Position numbers and translations under genes: made by a program. Under the pieces are notes generated by a model. That model was not told where the DNA came from. It did not search any database and saw nothing but the letters and a program-made list of their open reading frames with translations. A stretch of 9,807 bases of DNA from Actinomycetota bacterium (GTDB lineage Bacteria; Actinomycetota; AC-67), in assembly GCA_041658565.1 (NCBI GenBank), contig JBAZZY010000045.1, forward strand, positions 1-9,807, read 5' to 3'. This document shows, piece by piece, positions 1 to 6,998 of the stretch (position 1 is the first letter of the stretch; every line of letters begins with the position of its first letter).

Positions 1-598
1 CCGCGGCGATCAGCAGGACCCCGGTCATGAATTGGAACGCGGGGATCGTGGCGCGCGCGCGCTTGGCCGCAACCAAGAAGCCCACCCAAATCACAAGACC
101 GACGACGGCCAGCAGGTCCCCCACCGGACGGAACTCCGGGCCGCGCGGCGATCCCAGCAGCACGGCGACGACACCCGCCACCGAGACCCCGGTCCACGCA
201 ATCTTCCATCGCGTTGCGACTTCGCCGAAGAGCCTCCCGGCGACGGTCAGCACCAACGCGGGCTGCAACGCGCCGATCAAGCTCACGTTGGCCACGGTGG
301 TGAGCCGCAGCGCAGAGAACGAAGCGACGAGGTTTACCGCGAACATCAACCCGGCCGGCCACACCGCCACCAGCACGCGCCGCGTGAGGGGCCTGCCGGT
401 CACCATCCCGGCCAGCCACAGGCCGGCAGCCCCCAACCACAGACGCCAAAACGCGAACACGAACGCGCTCGTGTGCGCCTGCTTCACCAGCACGTTGGAC
501 AGCGCCCAAAGCACGACCGCGATTCCGGCAGCGGTGACTCCAAGACGGCCGTGAGAATCCGCGCGCCCCTGCTTCACGCCCCCGACACCCAGCGCCAC
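1..598 (-). CDS. DMT/EamA-family transporter, N-terminal part (3' end outside window)
   Basis: Reading the minus strand from a GTG at 598 gives 199 open codons to the window edge. The product is strongly hydrophobic and resembles an inner-membrane drug/metabolite transporter of the EamA (RhaT-like) family, which exports small metabolites; the substrate cannot be told. About one complete EamA repeat (residues ~20-150) and the start of a second (from ~160) are visible. Typical motifs are WALSNVLVK in the first helix, FAFWRLWLGA in the second, and NVSLIGALQPALVLTVAG, matching the family's 'l..l.P.~...~' helix; a short GSPRGPEF loop separates the repeats. Family members are about 290-310 residues, so roughly one third is missing. 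The GTG start is preferred because GGGAGG (608-603) lies four bases upstream and no ATG is available nearby. It is divergent from the nitrilase-like gene, sharing a 145-bp intergenic region with it. Confidence 0.85.
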   Translation of the reverse strand, partial: MALGVGGVKQGRADSHGRLGVTAAGIAVVLWALSNVLVKQAHTSAFVFAFWRLWLGAAGLWLAGMVTGRPLTRRVLVAVWPAGLMFAVNLVASFSALRLTTVANVSLIGALQPALVLTVAGRLFGEVATRWKIAWTGVSVAGVVAVLLGSPRGPEFRPVGDLLAVVGLVIWVGFLVAAKRARATIPAFQFMTGVLLIAA

Positions 599-743
599 CG
601 GACCTCCCAGATCAGAAAGCGCACGATAGCGCCTCGTCGCGCTCCACGTGGACGTCTGCGTGCAGAGCGTGGCCGCATTGCGTAAAGGGAACCAACCTCC
701 CGGCGTCGAAAGGAGTCCCGACAACCGGGTGAGGGAGGTCTTG
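599..743. promoter_or_regulatory. Divergent intergenic region with two dyads
   Basis: This 145-bp stretch separates the divergent transporter and nitrilase-like genes and must hold both promoters. Two short dyads lie close together: a perfect 10-bp palindrome TCCACGTGGA at 643-652, and TCTGC-GT-GCAGA at 655-666. The ribosome sites of the two genes are at 603-608 (minus strand) and 731-738 (plus strand). I could not pick convincing -10/-35 pairs. The dyads may be operator sites, but short palindromes arise by chance in GC-rich DNA, so the regulatory reading is tentative. Confidence 0.4.
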
Positions 744-2489
744 ATGAGGCTTACGCGCGCGCTCGCGCTCGTTCCGTGCATTGCTTTGGCGCTGTCCGGC
801 CTCGGCCGCGCCGGCGCCGCTCCGGCCGACTGCGCCGGAACTCGCGCACCCCGCTGGCTCCCGTCGATCGGCGCCGCAGACGACGCCGGTGACGTCCGGG
901 TCTTCGCGGTCCAGTTCAAACAGGATCTGCGCCACGTCGAGAGCTACGACACGTTCCGGCGCAAGATGGAATGCCTCGTCGAGGAGTTCGTACTGCCCTA
1001 CCTCGACCTCGACGGCGACGGGTCCAAGGACAAGCCGGCCATCGTGGTGTTCAACGAAGACGACGGCCTGGCGACCATAGGCACCGGCTCCCGCGGCGCG
1101 ACGGCGCGCGCGATCGCCCAAAGCCCTGCGCGCGACCCCCAGAGCATCACCGGCGCTCAGGCGGCGTTCGGAACGCTCGGGGCAACCTACTCGCCCGCGA
1201 TCGCCTACTACGCCGCGCGCGAACATGAAACCAGCGCGCAGCGGCTGATCCTGGCGGCGGCCACCGACACCTTCGTGCGCGGATTCATGCAGACGTACTC
1301 GGACATCGCCCGTCGATACGGCATCTACGTTGTCTCCGCAAACAACCAAGCCGAGTTCCGCGAAGTGAATCTCGCGGAACACCCGGAAGCAGCAGCGCTC
1401 GTCGACCCCGACCTCAAAGACGAGTATCTCAACGGACACCTGACAACGGTGTACGAAGCGGTAGACGTGGACGCGATCCCCGAGACCGTCGGTCTTGGGC
1501 GCGCGGGCATCGACGTTCATAACAAGGCCTTCATGTGGGCGCCGGATTCCGGAGTCACCGACTACGCGCGCGACAAGTACAGCGTCGTGAACGGAGGGAC
1601 TCTGTCGGCTGCGGACCCCCGATCGAACCTGATCCACGTCGTCAAGAAGACTCCCCTCACACAGATCGAGATCGACATCCTCGACCTGAGCGACGATGAG
1701 GACCTCTCCAGTGCCAACACCGGTCCCTTCTGTTTGACGACCACAGACGACCCCGACTGCAGCGCGAAGATCGGATACGGGATCAGCCTGCCGACGTTCA
1801 TGTGGGGCGACACGGAATGCTCCGAGGGGACCCCCGGGTGTGTGGCGGGTAAGCGCGCGCTGACGTTCGGCGAGGAGCCCGCGGACGGAGCAGATCCGTG
1901 CGCGGGACCGGTGTGGTGGATGCGCTGTCTGGACGCGCGCGGGGTGAACGTCCTTCTGCAACCCGAGGCGAACCCGGGACCGTGGGGCGAGTTCACCACG
2001 GGCCGCGAGAGTCGCGGATTCGGCGACTGGCAGCCATTGTCCTGGCTGGACTCCGCTTGGCGCTCGGTGGCCGACCCCACGGTCGGGTTCCGCTACGCGG
2101 TAACCCCGCACATGGTCGGCAACCTCGTCGATCTCACCTTCGACGGGCAATCCGTCATCTTCGAACGCTGCTCGGCCGCGACCGGCGACGCGAACACGTG
2201 TGACGGCAACCAACCGGCCGCATTCGTGGGAACCGACGAGTTTGTGCCCTGCGTGAACGCCGACGACCCGACCTGCGATGCGCCTTTGTGGGGTCCATAC
2301 GCCGGACCAAAGCCGGAAGTCATGGTGCTTGCCCCGTGGGTCCTGGAGGACGATCCGTCCCTGGACGCGCGCGCCAACCGCGCGCGCCTTTCGGAGCGCG
2401 CGCGCGCCATGCTCGCCAACAGCGGTTCGGTGTTCGAGAACGACTACCTGGAGACCACCGTCTGGGCCGACCTGGATCTCGACCTCTAG
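744..2489 (+). CDS. Exported nitrilase-superfamily (carbon-nitrogen hydrolase-like) protein
   Basis: This is a 581-residue protein with an N-terminal Sec signal peptide (MRLTR, then a hydrophobic core to about residue 26). The ATG at 744 is chosen over the upstream GTG at 648 because GAGGGAGG (731-738) lies five bases before it and the signal peptide then sits at the N-terminus. The body resembles the nitrilase superfamily, enzymes hydrolysing nitriles or amides with a Glu-Lys-Cys triad. FAVQ opens the first strand (~residue 54). VVFNEDDG gives a candidate general base Glu105, KKTPL gives Lys301/302, and DPCAGPVWW followed by GVNVLLQPEAN resembles the nucleophile strand with Cys386. The protein is about twice the usual 260-350 residues. 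Insertions carry five close cysteine pairs (330/339, 359/366, 386/395, 476/486, 503/511) and an Asp-rich DLDGDGSKD loop at 88-96 that looks calcium-binding. Because Cys386 could instead be in a disulfide, catalytic activity is uncertain. Substrate unknown; it probably acts outside the cytoplasm. It precedes glpD by 83 bp, but glpD has its own regulatory element. Confidence 0.7.
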   Translation: MRLTRALALVPCIALALSGLGRAGAAPADCAGTRAPRWLPSIGAADDAGDVRVFAVQFKQDLRHVESYDTFRRKMECLVEEFVLPYLDLDGDGSKDKPAIVVFNEDDGLATIGTGSRGATARAIAQSPARDPQSITGAQAAFGTLGATYSPAIAYYAAREHETSAQRLILAAATDTFVRGFMQTYSDIARRYGIYVVSANNQAEFREVNLAEHPEAAALVDPDLKDEYLNGHLTTVYEAVDVDAIPETVGLGRAGIDVHNKAFMWAPDSGVTDYARDKYSVVNGGTLSAADPRSNLIHVVKKTPLTQIEIDILDLSDDEDLSSANTGPFCLTTTDDPDCSAKIGYGISLPTFMWGDTECSEGTPGCVAGKRALTFGEEPADGADPCAGPVWWMRCLDARGVNVLLQPEANPGPWGEFTTGRESRGFGDWQPLSWLDSAWRSVADPTVGFRYAVTPHMVGNLVDLTFDGQSVIFERCSAATGDANTCDGNQPAAFVGTDEFVPCVNADDPTCDAPLWGPYAGPKPEVMVLAPWVLEDDPSLDARANRARLSERARAMLANSGSVFENDYLETTVWADLDLDL

Positions 2490-2523
2490 CACCCGCCGAC
2501 GTTTGGAGCCCAGGCCCGCCTGA

Positions 2524-2547
2524 TATAGGATAAGGGTCGTAACTAAT
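2524..2547 (+). promoter_or_regulatory. Shared AT-rich element, copy 1 (glpD operator/promoter candidate)
   Basis: A 24-bp element begins TATAGGATAAGG, has four bases GTCG, and ends TAACTAAT. It matches the element at 6918-6941 at 21 of 24 positions, the differences falling only in the four central bases. Its 18-bp core (2530-2547) is an imperfect dyad of the form AT-A-G, eight bases, CT-AT. It is strikingly AT-rich for this DNA. It ends 25 bases before the glpD ATG, and TAGGAT (2526-2531) could serve as a -10 hexamer, so a repressor bound here would block transcription of glpD and the ROK gene. Confidence 0.6.
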
Positions 2548-2572
2548 AGCGGTTTCAACCCGGAGGTGCCAC

Positions 2573-4207
2573 ATGCTCGGCCCAACCTCGCGCGCCGAGA
2601 ACCTCGAGCGCATGGCTCGAGACACGTTCGACGTCGTCGTCATCGGGGGAGGCATCACCGGCGCGGGGTGCGCGCTGGATGCGGCGGCGCGCGGCCTATC
2701 GGTCGCACTGATCGAGAAGGACGACTTCGCCTCCGGGACGTCGTCGCGTTCGTCGAAGATGGTCCACGGCGGGATGCGCTACATGGCGCAATTCGACTTC
2801 GGGCTAACGTGGGAAGCCGCGCACGAGCGAGAGTTGCTCATCCGCCTCGCTCCCCATCTGGTTCGCCGGCTCAAGTTCCTCTACCCCGTGTACCGCAAGA
2901 AGGAAGTCCGCCAAACGCCCATCGGGCTCTCCCTATACAAGGCACTCGCCGGGTTCCGTGGAGCCAAGCACGCGCGCGCATCGGCGCAGACAATCCGAGA
3001 ACTTGCCCCGAGTCTCGATCCCGCAGCGGTCAAGGGCGCGTGGACGTTCTACGACGCGCGCGCCGACGATGCACGGTTGGTCTTCGAAGTAGCGCGAACG
3101 GCACACAACCACGGCGCCGTGATCGCCAACCACGCGCGCGTTACCGGATTCGAGCGCACGAACGGCCGAATCTCGGCGGCGACGGTCACCGACTCCATCG
3201 GCGCAACGCAGATCGAGGTACGCGGACGCTCGTTCATCAACGCCACGGGGATCTGGGCTCACGACGTCGCAGAGTTGGACGCCTCAGGCTCACTGTCCCC
3301 CCTGCGTCCGGCGAAAGGAATCCACCTGTTCGTGTCCGCCGCGCGCCTGGACGTGCGCGCGGCAGTCATCGTTCCATCCGGCCTGCGCGACGGGCGTTCT
3401 TTGTTCGCCGTCCCGTGGGGTCCGGTCGTGCTCCTTGGAACGACCGACACCGACTACACCGGTCCGATCGACTCCCCCGCAGTGACCCACGAAGACGTCG
3501 ACTACGTCCTGAACGCGATCAACGGCAAACTCCAGACCGGGCTGACGACGCACGACGTCGTCGCCGCCTCGGCCGGCCTGCGGCCGCTCGTCGCCGGCGA
3601 TGGCGGACGCACCGCCGACCTTTCTCGCCACCACGCGATCACGGTCGGGCCGGGCGGCTTGACCACGGTCACGGGCGGAAAGCTCACGACGTACCGTCGC
3701 ATGGCAGCCGACGCGATCGACGCCGTCTGCAAGCAGCTCGACGTCAAGGCCAAGTCCCCGACCGCCAAGCTCCCGATCGGCCTCACGCGACCGCTCGCCG
3801 ACGTGCTCGCCGAGACGAATCGCGCGGCAACCGAACTGAGCGCCGACCCGCGTCTAGGCATCGACCTCGTACGGATCTACGGAGACCTGGCACCGCGTGT
3901 CCTCGAACTCGCCGCACAGGATCGAGAACTCGCACTTCCGCTCGCCGAGGGCATGACCACCATTCGCGCGCAGATCGCATGGGCCGCCCGTCACGAGATG
4001 GCTCAATCAGTCGAGGACGTTCTGGCGCACCGCACGCGAATGTCGCTTGCGGATCGTGCAGGCGGCACGGCCACCGCGGCGCCGCAGATCATCGCCGCGG
4101 AACTCGGCTGGGACGCAGAGCGCACGGCACGCGATGTGTCCGACTACCTTGCGAAACTGGCCGCGGAGCGCGGTCCGGTCGCGCCGCCGACTTCGGCGCG
4201 CGCGTGA
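2573..4207 (+). CDS. glpD: Aerobic glycerol-3-phosphate dehydrogenase (FAD-dependent)
   Basis: This 544-residue protein belongs to the GlpD/GlpA DAO flavoprotein family. It oxidises sn-glycerol-3-phosphate to dihydroxyacetone phosphate and passes electrons to the quinone pool at the inner face of the membrane. The FAD-binding Rossmann motif GGGITGAG is at residues 25-32, followed by the family signature EKDDFASGTSSRSSKMVHGG (48-67). Further GlpD motifs are FYDARADDARL, INATGIWA, GTTDTDYTGPID, the GLRPLV segment, and GGKLTTYRRMA near the end of the catalytic domain. The C-terminal domain contains IRAQIAWAARHEMAQSVEDV and HRTRMSL, as expected for DAO_C. Length is normal (about 500-580). The ATG at 2573 has GGAGG at 2562-2566, six bases away; the internal ATG at residue 14 lacks such a site. 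It starts an apparent operon with the ROK gene, 19 bases downstream, and carries the shared 24-bp element just upstream. Confidence 0.93.
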   Translation: MLGPTSRAENLERMARDTFDVVVIGGGITGAGCALDAAARGLSVALIEKDDFASGTSSRSSKMVHGGMRYMAQFDFGLTWEAAHERELLIRLAPHLVRRLKFLYPVYRKKEVRQTPIGLSLYKALAGFRGAKHARASAQTIRELAPSLDPAAVKGAWTFYDARADDARLVFEVARTAHNHGAVIANHARVTGFERTNGRISAATVTDSIGATQIEVRGRSFINATGIWAHDVAELDASGSLSPLRPAKGIHLFVSAARLDVRAAVIVPSGLRDGRSLFAVPWGPVVLLGTTDTDYTGPIDSPAVTHEDVDYVLNAINGKLQTGLTTHDVVAASAGLRPLVAGDGGRTADLSRHHAITVGPGGLTTVTGGKLTTYRRMAADAIDAVCKQLDVKAKSPTAKLPIGLTRPLADVLAETNRAATELSADPRLGIDLVRIYGDLAPRVLELAAQDRELALPLAEGMTTIRAQIAWAARHEMAQSVEDVLAHRTRMSLADRAGGTATAAPQIIAAELGWDAERTARDVSDYLAKLAAERGPVAPPTSARA

Positions 4208-4226
4208 CTCGAGCGGCTCGGCGACG

Positions 4227-5528
4227 ATGACCGCCGCGCGCGCGAAGACGAACCCGCCGGGCCACAAGGATCGGTCTTCAGGCCGAGCGCTTCCCAGCGT
4301 GGCGCGCGACCTCAATCGCGAACTGGTCCTGAATCTCTTGCGATCCGACGGACCCCTGTCGCGCGCGGCAATCGCGCAGCGAACGCGGCTCGCCAAACCG
4401 ACCGTCTCGGCCATCGTGGCCGACTTGCTCGCCGCCCGGCGAGTGCGCGAGGTCGGCGTCGCCGCGGGCCCCGTCGGACGCGGGCGCCCTGCCGTCCTGG
4501 TCGAATACAACGCAGCCGAGTACACGGTCGTCGGCGTTCGCATCGGGCGGACGTTCATCCGCGTCGCCCTGGCGGACGCGACGGGCGCAGAAATGGGTCG
4601 CTCAGAGAGCCCCACACCCCCGAACGACCCCGAGGCCGTCCTGCGCCGCGTGATCGAGATGATCGACGAACGACTCACCGAAGCCGGCGTGCCGCGCGCG
4701 CGACTCTCCGCGGTCGGAGTCTGCGTTCCCGGCGTCGTCGACCTCGTCACCGGCGACGTCTTGCGCGCGTCACCGCTTGGATGGTCGAACTTCCCGCTGG
4801 CAAAGAGATTGCGCGCGCGCTTGCGCGCGCCCGTCTACGTGCACGACACGACGCAAGCCGCCGCCGTCGCCGAGACGATCGAAGGCGCCGCGCGCGGCGT
4901 GAAGAACGCGGTGGTCCTCGATGCAGGCGACCGACTGGCGGCCGGCATCGTCATCGACGGGCGTCTGTACCACGGGACAAACGGGCTCGCCGGGCTCATC
5001 GGACACTGCGCCATCCCGGGGAATTCCGAGCAGTGCGCCTGCGGGCGGACGGGGTGCATCGAAGCCGTCGCCGGTTCGGGGGCGGCCGTCCACACAGTGC
5101 GGCAGGAACTGCGACGCGGGAGGACCTCAACCCTCTCATCGATCCGTCCGCGCTCGGCGATCACCGCGCAGAATGTCGCCGATGCCGCAGCCGCCGGCGA
5201 CACGCTCGCGATCGAAGCGCTGCGGGATGTCGGTGAGTACGTCGCCCACGCAGCCTCGTGGCTGGCCAACATCCTGAACCCCGAGGTTCTGGTCCTCACC
5301 GGCGTCTTCGCGACGCTGCCTCCGGCACTCGTCGACGCCGGCAAGAAACGCCTCGCGGAACTGTGCGCACCCGAGGTCGCGCGCAGCGTCGATCTGCGCG
5401 TGTCGAGCCTGGGCATGGAAGCGTGGGTGCGCGGAGCGGTTCTGCTCGCGCTGCAGCACACCCAGCGCTACTACAGGCTCGTCTTCGATTCGGGCTCGGC
5501 GCCTACAGCCCCATCTTCCCAGGATTAA
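4227..5528 (+). CDS. ROK-family transcriptional regulator (kinase motifs degenerate)
   Basis: This 433-residue protein has the NagC/XylR layout. An N-terminal winged helix-turn-helix is centred on residues 44-66 (LSRAAIAQRTRLAKPTVSAI), followed by a wing with GRGRP, then a ROK sugar-kinase-like domain that senses a ligand. The ROK zinc site is intact: GH at 259-260 and CACGRTGC at 270-277. The phosphate-binding signature of active kinases (DxGGT) reads RIGRT, with Arg105 and Arg108 in place of Asp and Gly. The usual AGEIGH reads AGLIGH. The protein is therefore inferred to be a regulator and not a sugar kinase. The ATG at 4227 lies 19 bases after the glpD stop with only a weak ribosome site; the upstream open frame overlaps glpD and is not protein-like. 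Co-transcription with glpD suggests control of this locus. Its 3' end overlaps the convergent AGPS-like gene by 26 bases. The ligand is unknown; a sugar or a glycerol-related compound is possible. Confidence 0.88.
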   Translation: MTAARAKTNPPGHKDRSSGRALPSVARDLNRELVLNLLRSDGPLSRAAIAQRTRLAKPTVSAIVADLLAARRVREVGVAAGPVGRGRPAVLVEYNAAEYTVVGVRIGRTFIRVALADATGAEMGRSESPTPPNDPEAVLRRVIEMIDERLTEAGVPRARLSAVGVCVPGVVDLVTGDVLRASPLGWSNFPLAKRLRARLRAPVYVHDTTQAAAVAETIEGAARGVKNAVVLDAGDRLAAGIVIDGRLYHGTNGLAGLIGHCAIPGNSEQCACGRTGCIEAVAGSGAAVHTVRQELRRGRTSTLSSIRPRSAITAQNVADAAAAGDTLAIEALRDVGEYVAHAASWLANILNPEVLVLTGVFATLPPALVDAGKKRLAELCAPEVARSVDLRVSSLGMEAWVRGAVLLALQHTQRYYRLVFDSGSAPTAPSSQD

Positions 5529-6894
5529 GAATCCCGTTCGGGTCGAGCGCCTGCTTCATCGCCCGCAGAACATCCATCCCTTCGCCCAGTTCTTCGGCGA
5601 TCCAGGGCGCGCGCAACAAGCCGATGCCGTGGTGATGACTGATGGTTCCGCCCGCAGCGCGAACTGCCCGCATGGCCTCGTCCCACGCGACCCGATACCG
5701 CTCCTCGGCCACCACATCGTTCGGCGAGTCCGTGTAGATGAACGTGAAGTACAAGCACGAGCCTTGCTTGTACACATGCGACGCGTGACACCCAACCAGC
5801 GGAGTAACCGACATCAGCGCGGCGCGAACACCCTCGTACAGTTCGTCAATCGGCCAGAGGCCGGCGACCTCGATTGTGTCCACCATCGCGTTGGGTCCAA
5901 GCATCCCTTCAAACATGACATTCGTCAGAGTCTCGACCGCGTGGTTTCGATTCACCCACCAGTCCTCCGCGAGCGTTGCTCCAAGGTCTACTCCGCCGGC
6001 GGCTTCCACGACCGCTCGCACAGCAGCCTCTTCCGCCTCTGCCAATTCATCGCCCTCGAACCGCAAGATCAGAACGGCCCCTCCGGGCGTGTTCTCGCGA
6101 AACGCGATGAATGCGTCCTGCGGGTCCAACAAACGACAAACCGCCGGCCGAAGTCCCCCCTGAATCACACGCTTGCAAGCCTCGAGACCCTCAGCGAATC
6201 CAGGAAACTGGTACGTAGCGTGTGACGCGATCTTGGGCATCTTGCTGCACGCCAGCGTGACCTCCGTGATCACGCCGAGCGTCCCTTCGCTGCCCAGGAA
6301 CAAGCGCGAAAGATCCGGACCGGCCGCGCTCTTGGGAGTCTTCTGCGTGCGAACGATCTTGCCGCCCGCCAGAACGACCTCGAGCCCGATGACCATGTCC
6401 TCGATCCGTCCGTAGCGCGAGGACTTCTGTCCACACGAACGCACTGCAAGCCATCCCCCCACCGAGGAGATGTCGATCGACTGGGGAAAGTGACCGAGAG
6501 TCAGGCCTCGCTCGCGAAGCGCCGCCTCGAGCACGCCGCCCATCACACCCACGCCGACCGTGACGGTCTGAGCGGTCTCGTCGATGCTCATCCGGTTGAG
6601 TCCGCGAAGATCCAAGGTGATCGCGCCGGGAATCGCCTGCGCTCCTCCACATACGCCGGAACCCGCACCGAACGGCACAACCGAGGTTCGAGTCTCGTCC
6701 GCCCAACGCAGAACCTCGGACACTTCCTCGACGTACGAAGGGCGGACGACCGCCGCCGGCACGTCGAAGGTATCTCCGCGTCGTTCGCGTAGCATCTGGA
6801 ACGGCCACCAGTCGCGCGCGTGCGCCGCCAGGTCCCGCGCGTCGGTCGACACGGTGCCGGGTCCCAAGCGCGAGGCCAATTCATCCAGGTTCAT
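5503..6894 (-). CDS. FAD-binding oxidoreductase, alkyldihydroxyacetonephosphate synthase (AGPS)-like
   Basis: This 463-residue flavoprotein is of the vanillyl-alcohol-oxidase superfamily. The FAD-binding motif PFGAGSGVCGG is at residues 74-84, and SSVGGWLAVRSCGQKSSRYG with IEDMV at 143-168 is the AGPS-type signature. The C-terminal half carries the AGPS active-site features CHASHVYKQGSCLYFTF, with Tyr382 at the catalytic tyrosine position, and the SHHHGIG triple histidine (His420-422). It ends LDPNGILNPGKMGL. Eukaryotic AGPS exchanges the acyl group of acyl-DHAP for a fatty alcohol, the first ether-lipid step. Bacterial relatives (for example the mycobacterial AgpS-like flavoproteins) are less well defined, so the exact reaction is inferred. 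A glycolate/D-lactate oxidase (GlcD-like) is the main alternative, but HHH and the Tyr segment favour AGPS. The ATG at 6894 has GGAGGG (6907-6902) seven bases upstream, and the shared 24-bp element lies 23 bases before the start. Confidence 0.85.
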   Translation of the reverse strand: MNLDELASRLGPGTVSTDARDLAAHARDWWPFQMLRERRGDTFDVPAAVVRPSYVEEVSEVLRWADETRTSVVPFGAGSGVCGGAQAIPGAITLDLRGLNRMSIDETAQTVTVGVGVMGGVLEAALRERGLTLGHFPQSIDISSVGGWLAVRSCGQKSSRYGRIEDMVIGLEVVLAGGKIVRTQKTPKSAAGPDLSRLFLGSEGTLGVITEVTLACSKMPKIASHATYQFPGFAEGLEACKRVIQGGLRPAVCRLLDPQDAFIAFRENTPGGAVLILRFEGDELAEAEEAAVRAVVEAAGGVDLGATLAEDWWVNRNHAVETLTNVMFEGMLGPNAMVDTIEVAGLWPIDELYEGVRAALMSVTPLVGCHASHVYKQGSCLYFTFIYTDSPNDVVAEERYRVAWDEAMRAVRAAGGTISHHHGIGLLRAPWIAEELGEGMDVLRAMKQALDPNGILNPGKMGL

Positions 6895-6917
6895 GCGTTC
6901 ACCCTCCGGCGCAGCCT

Positions 6918-6941
6918 TATAGGATAAGGTCCCTAACTAAT
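6918..6941 (+). promoter_or_regulatory. Shared AT-rich element, copy 2 (AGPS-like gene operator/promoter candidate)
   Basis: This is the second copy of the element at 2524-2547: TATAGGATAAGG, then TCCC, then TAACTAAT, identical at 21 of 24 positions. It lies 23 bases upstream of the AGPS-like start codon, which is read from the other strand, so its orientation relative to its gene is opposite to that of copy 1. An operator with dyad symmetry tolerates such inversion, and the core 6924-6941 keeps the same imperfect dyad. On the minus strand TATCCT (6926-6921) could be a -10 hexamer. Confidence 0.6.
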
Positions 6942-6970
6942 GCGCCCATGATAGCCACAACGCCCGGACC

Positions 6971-6986
6971 AGGCAAGGCAAGGCAA
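6971..6986. repeat. Short AGGCA tandem repeat (three units)
   Basis: AGGCA is repeated three times in tandem, followed by A, in the gap between the ceramidase stop codon and the AGPS-like gene. On the minus strand it reads as TTGCC units in the untranslated stretch after the ceramidase gene. It is too short to be a CRISPR or other array. I see no terminator hairpin beside it. Confidence 0.5.
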
Positions 6987-6998
6987 CGAACGTAATGC

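Noticed and set aside
32..685. Plus-strand frames over the left edge
   Set aside because: Arg/His/Pro-rich composition typical of shadows; the minus strand encodes an EamA transporter with correct membrane segments.
648..743. Upstream GTG start for the nitrilase-like protein
   Set aside because: It would put 32 polar residues before the signal peptide and has no ribosome site; GAGGGAGG before 744 decides the start.
612..2585. 657-codon open frame on the minus strand opposite the nitrilase-like gene
   Set aside because: It is a high-GC shadow: Arg/Val/Gly-rich with no recognisable motifs, no ribosome site, and fully antisense to a gene with a signal peptide and family motifs.
2566..4230. 554-codon plus-strand frame overlapping glpD
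   Set aside because: The product is extremely Arg-rich and low in family-like sequence; the glpD frame carries all the FAD and GlpD motifs.
4809..4830. GCGCGC-rich runs in the ROK gene and elsewhere
   Set aside because: They fit codon use in GC-rich coding sequence and recur throughout the window without positional pattern.
4227..5528. Sugar kinase (glucokinase) reading of the ROK gene
   Set aside because: An N-terminal helix-turn-helix is present and the phosphate-binding DxGGT motif is lost, so a regulator is more likely.
6971..6986. AGGCA tandem units as a CRISPR or mini-satellite array
   Set aside because: Only three five-base units with no spacers; too short to support an array.
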